A stretch of 64,000 nucleotides of DNA from Melieria omissa (Eukaryota; Arthropoda; Insecta; Diptera; Ulidiidae), in NCBI GenBank assembly GCA_963971225.1, contig OZ020270.1, positions 75,346,432 through 75,410,431 of the forward strand, read 5' to 3'. The notes under the pieces are model-generated. The model saw only the letters and a program-made list of their open reading frames with translations. It made no database searches and was not told the DNA's origin. Positions 63,204-64,000 of this stretch are shown piece by piece (the first letter of the stretch is position 1; each line of letters opens with the position of its first letter). Made by a program: the position numbers and the translations under genes.

Positions 63204-63670
63204 CATCTGAGTGATCGAGGGACTATTGGTAAGTGGCATGTGCTACCATTACTTTGTATCTTGCATTACAAAACACCTGAACGTATTTCCCAGCTTTTAG
63301 CAACATTGCTAGTAAGGTCTTCGTTCTGTAACTCGAGCACCAGTTTTCAGATTTCATTATCTCGTTGTTGTTCTTCAAGTAGCCAGTTATGGCTGAGTTA
63401 TCTGACACTCAGCTACATCAATTAGTTTGCGTTCTACTTTCTAGTAAATTTGGGCTTAACGGATTCCTAGAGAAGAAATCCACATGGCCCATGCGACTAC
63501 CAGTCCAATGAATGATTTCGAAATCGAAAGATTGTAAAGAGGCCCTCCACTTATGCACTCTTGGAGTGAGGTCTTGCTTTTTGCGTGCTGACTGTAGCGA
63601 GTTACAGTCGGTAACAACGGTGAACTTCCTGGGCAAATAGTGCCTGAAGCGTTTGATACAGAGACTTAAA
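63204..63670 (-). pseudogene. Gypsy relic: RNase H end and linker
   Basis: Minus strand: FTVVTDCNSLQSARKKQDLT, followed by RVHKWRASLQSFDFEIIHWT and GHVDFFSRNPL, the C-terminal part of a gypsy RNase H (TDC.SL, DFxSRNPL in place of ADALSR). After a stop the linker continues to the hAT border. Upstream the relic is cut by the small element at 63671. Confidence 0.7.
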
Positions 63671-63929
63671 ATAATTCTGTGGTCAAAAGCAATAACCGCT
63701 TAAGTCGACTTAAGAAGAAATTGAGTTATGGATGCCACCACGTTCCCTTGACTGTGCTCTACGTTTGTGTAAAATCGGGGAGTTTGTAACTTAAAAATAA
63801 AAAAGTTATTAATAAAAACCTATTCGCATTCCCATAGCGAACACACTACGCGCTAAAACTTTAAACCGAAATTGCTCGAAACAGCAATTTTCGACTTAGG
63901 CGGTTATTGCTTTTGACCACAGAATTATT
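63671..63929. mobile_element. 259-bp MITE
   Basis: Inverted ends of at least 27 bp, beginning ATAATTCTGTGGTCAAAAGC and continuing AATAACCGC, against the complement at 63900-63929. TSD not clear because the terminal ATAATT is itself part of the repeat. Non-coding. Confidence 0.65.
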
Positions 63930-64000
63930 ATCCATATTTTTGGGAATAAAAAAATTGCCCTACTTTAGGAAATTTCTATAATTATTGCTTTGTACTAATT

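Larger units (their letters stand above)
50825..63670 (-). mobile_element. Old gypsy-superfamily pol relic in five pieces
   Basis: Minus-strand pieces, in coding order: 63670-63204 (end of RNase H and linker), 59129-59110 (short linker), 58530-58245 (integrase HHCC finger and start of core), 51929-51909 (core) and 51544-50825 (rest of core and C-terminal domain). Between them lie a hAT-like element, a mariner derivative, a 6.3-kb LTR element and a solo LTR. Each joint restores the reading frame when one TSD is removed (the solo-LTR joint is less exact). LTRs of this element were not found. It is the oldest layer here. Confidence 0.75.

Noticed and set aside
1..64000. CRISPR arrays, operons, prophage or bacterial contamination
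   Set aside because: No regularly spaced direct repeats of the right size, and all genes are animal transposon or fly host genes with introns.

Overview
This window is eukaryotic genomic DNA from a fly, probably a higher (cyclorrhaphan) dipteran; a tephritid-like fly is plausible but not proven. The evidence is one genuine host gene and the set of transposons. Two spliced exons at 46762-47171 (+) encode the exon pair that carries the C1 domain of Unc-13. A broken, intron-flanked copy of an ABHD12-like lipase lies at 35198-35770 (-). Almost everything else is mobile DNA in layers, and many layers can be read exactly from target-site duplications (TSDs) and from reading frames that resume across the insertions. 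I see no rRNA, CRISPR, operon or bacterial feature.

Region 1 (1-25.5 kb). Small DNA transposons and relics come first: a decayed mariner transposase split by a TTAA-flanked element, a hAT C-terminal remnant, foldbacks, and DINE-like repeats. One 5'-truncated non-LTR element (LINE) sits in the DINE-like repeat and is stretched over 15 kb. Its ORF1 is interrupted first by an element with ~470-bp inverted repeats (3-bp TSD TCA), which itself holds an errantivirus-type LTR element with env (LTRs 570/600 bp, TSD CGCG). It is interrupted again by a gypsy-superfamily element (446-bp LTRs, TSD ATAC) whose internal deletions leave one open 754-codon Gag-integrase fusion. A deleted mariner-type element follows.

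Region 2 (25.5-32 kb). A truncated R1-clade LINE lies beside a complete R1-clade LINE on the minus strand. The complete copy has two intact ORFs overlapping by ATGA, a T32 tract (its poly-A tail) and a 13-bp TSD, and sits in a short (AC)n site.

Region 3 (32-50.8 kb). This is AT-rich host DNA with MITEs, a pogo-like element, LINE stubs, the ABHD12-like pseudogene and the two unc-13 exons. No further unc-13 exon was recognised to 64 kb, so the right part of the window is probably unc-13 intron.

Region 4 (50.8-64 kb). An old gypsy pol relic on the minus strand (RNase H to integrase) is cut into pieces by a solo LTR, a 6.3-kb gypsy-superfamily element with decayed genes (TSD ATAT), a 577-bp mariner deletion derivative (TA) and a 4.1-kb hAT-like element (8-bp TSD CATCTGAG). 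The hAT-like element itself contains a tRNA-derived SINE, a TTAA element and a palindromic Harbinger-type element. A second SINE copy lies inside the pol of the 6.3-kb element.

Only unc-13 is a host gene in working order as far as can be seen. The R1-clade LINE looks potentially competent. The errantivirus-type element has nearly identical LTRs but a nonsense codon in gag and a frame break in env. The main value of the window is a readable relative chronology of at least ten transposon families.
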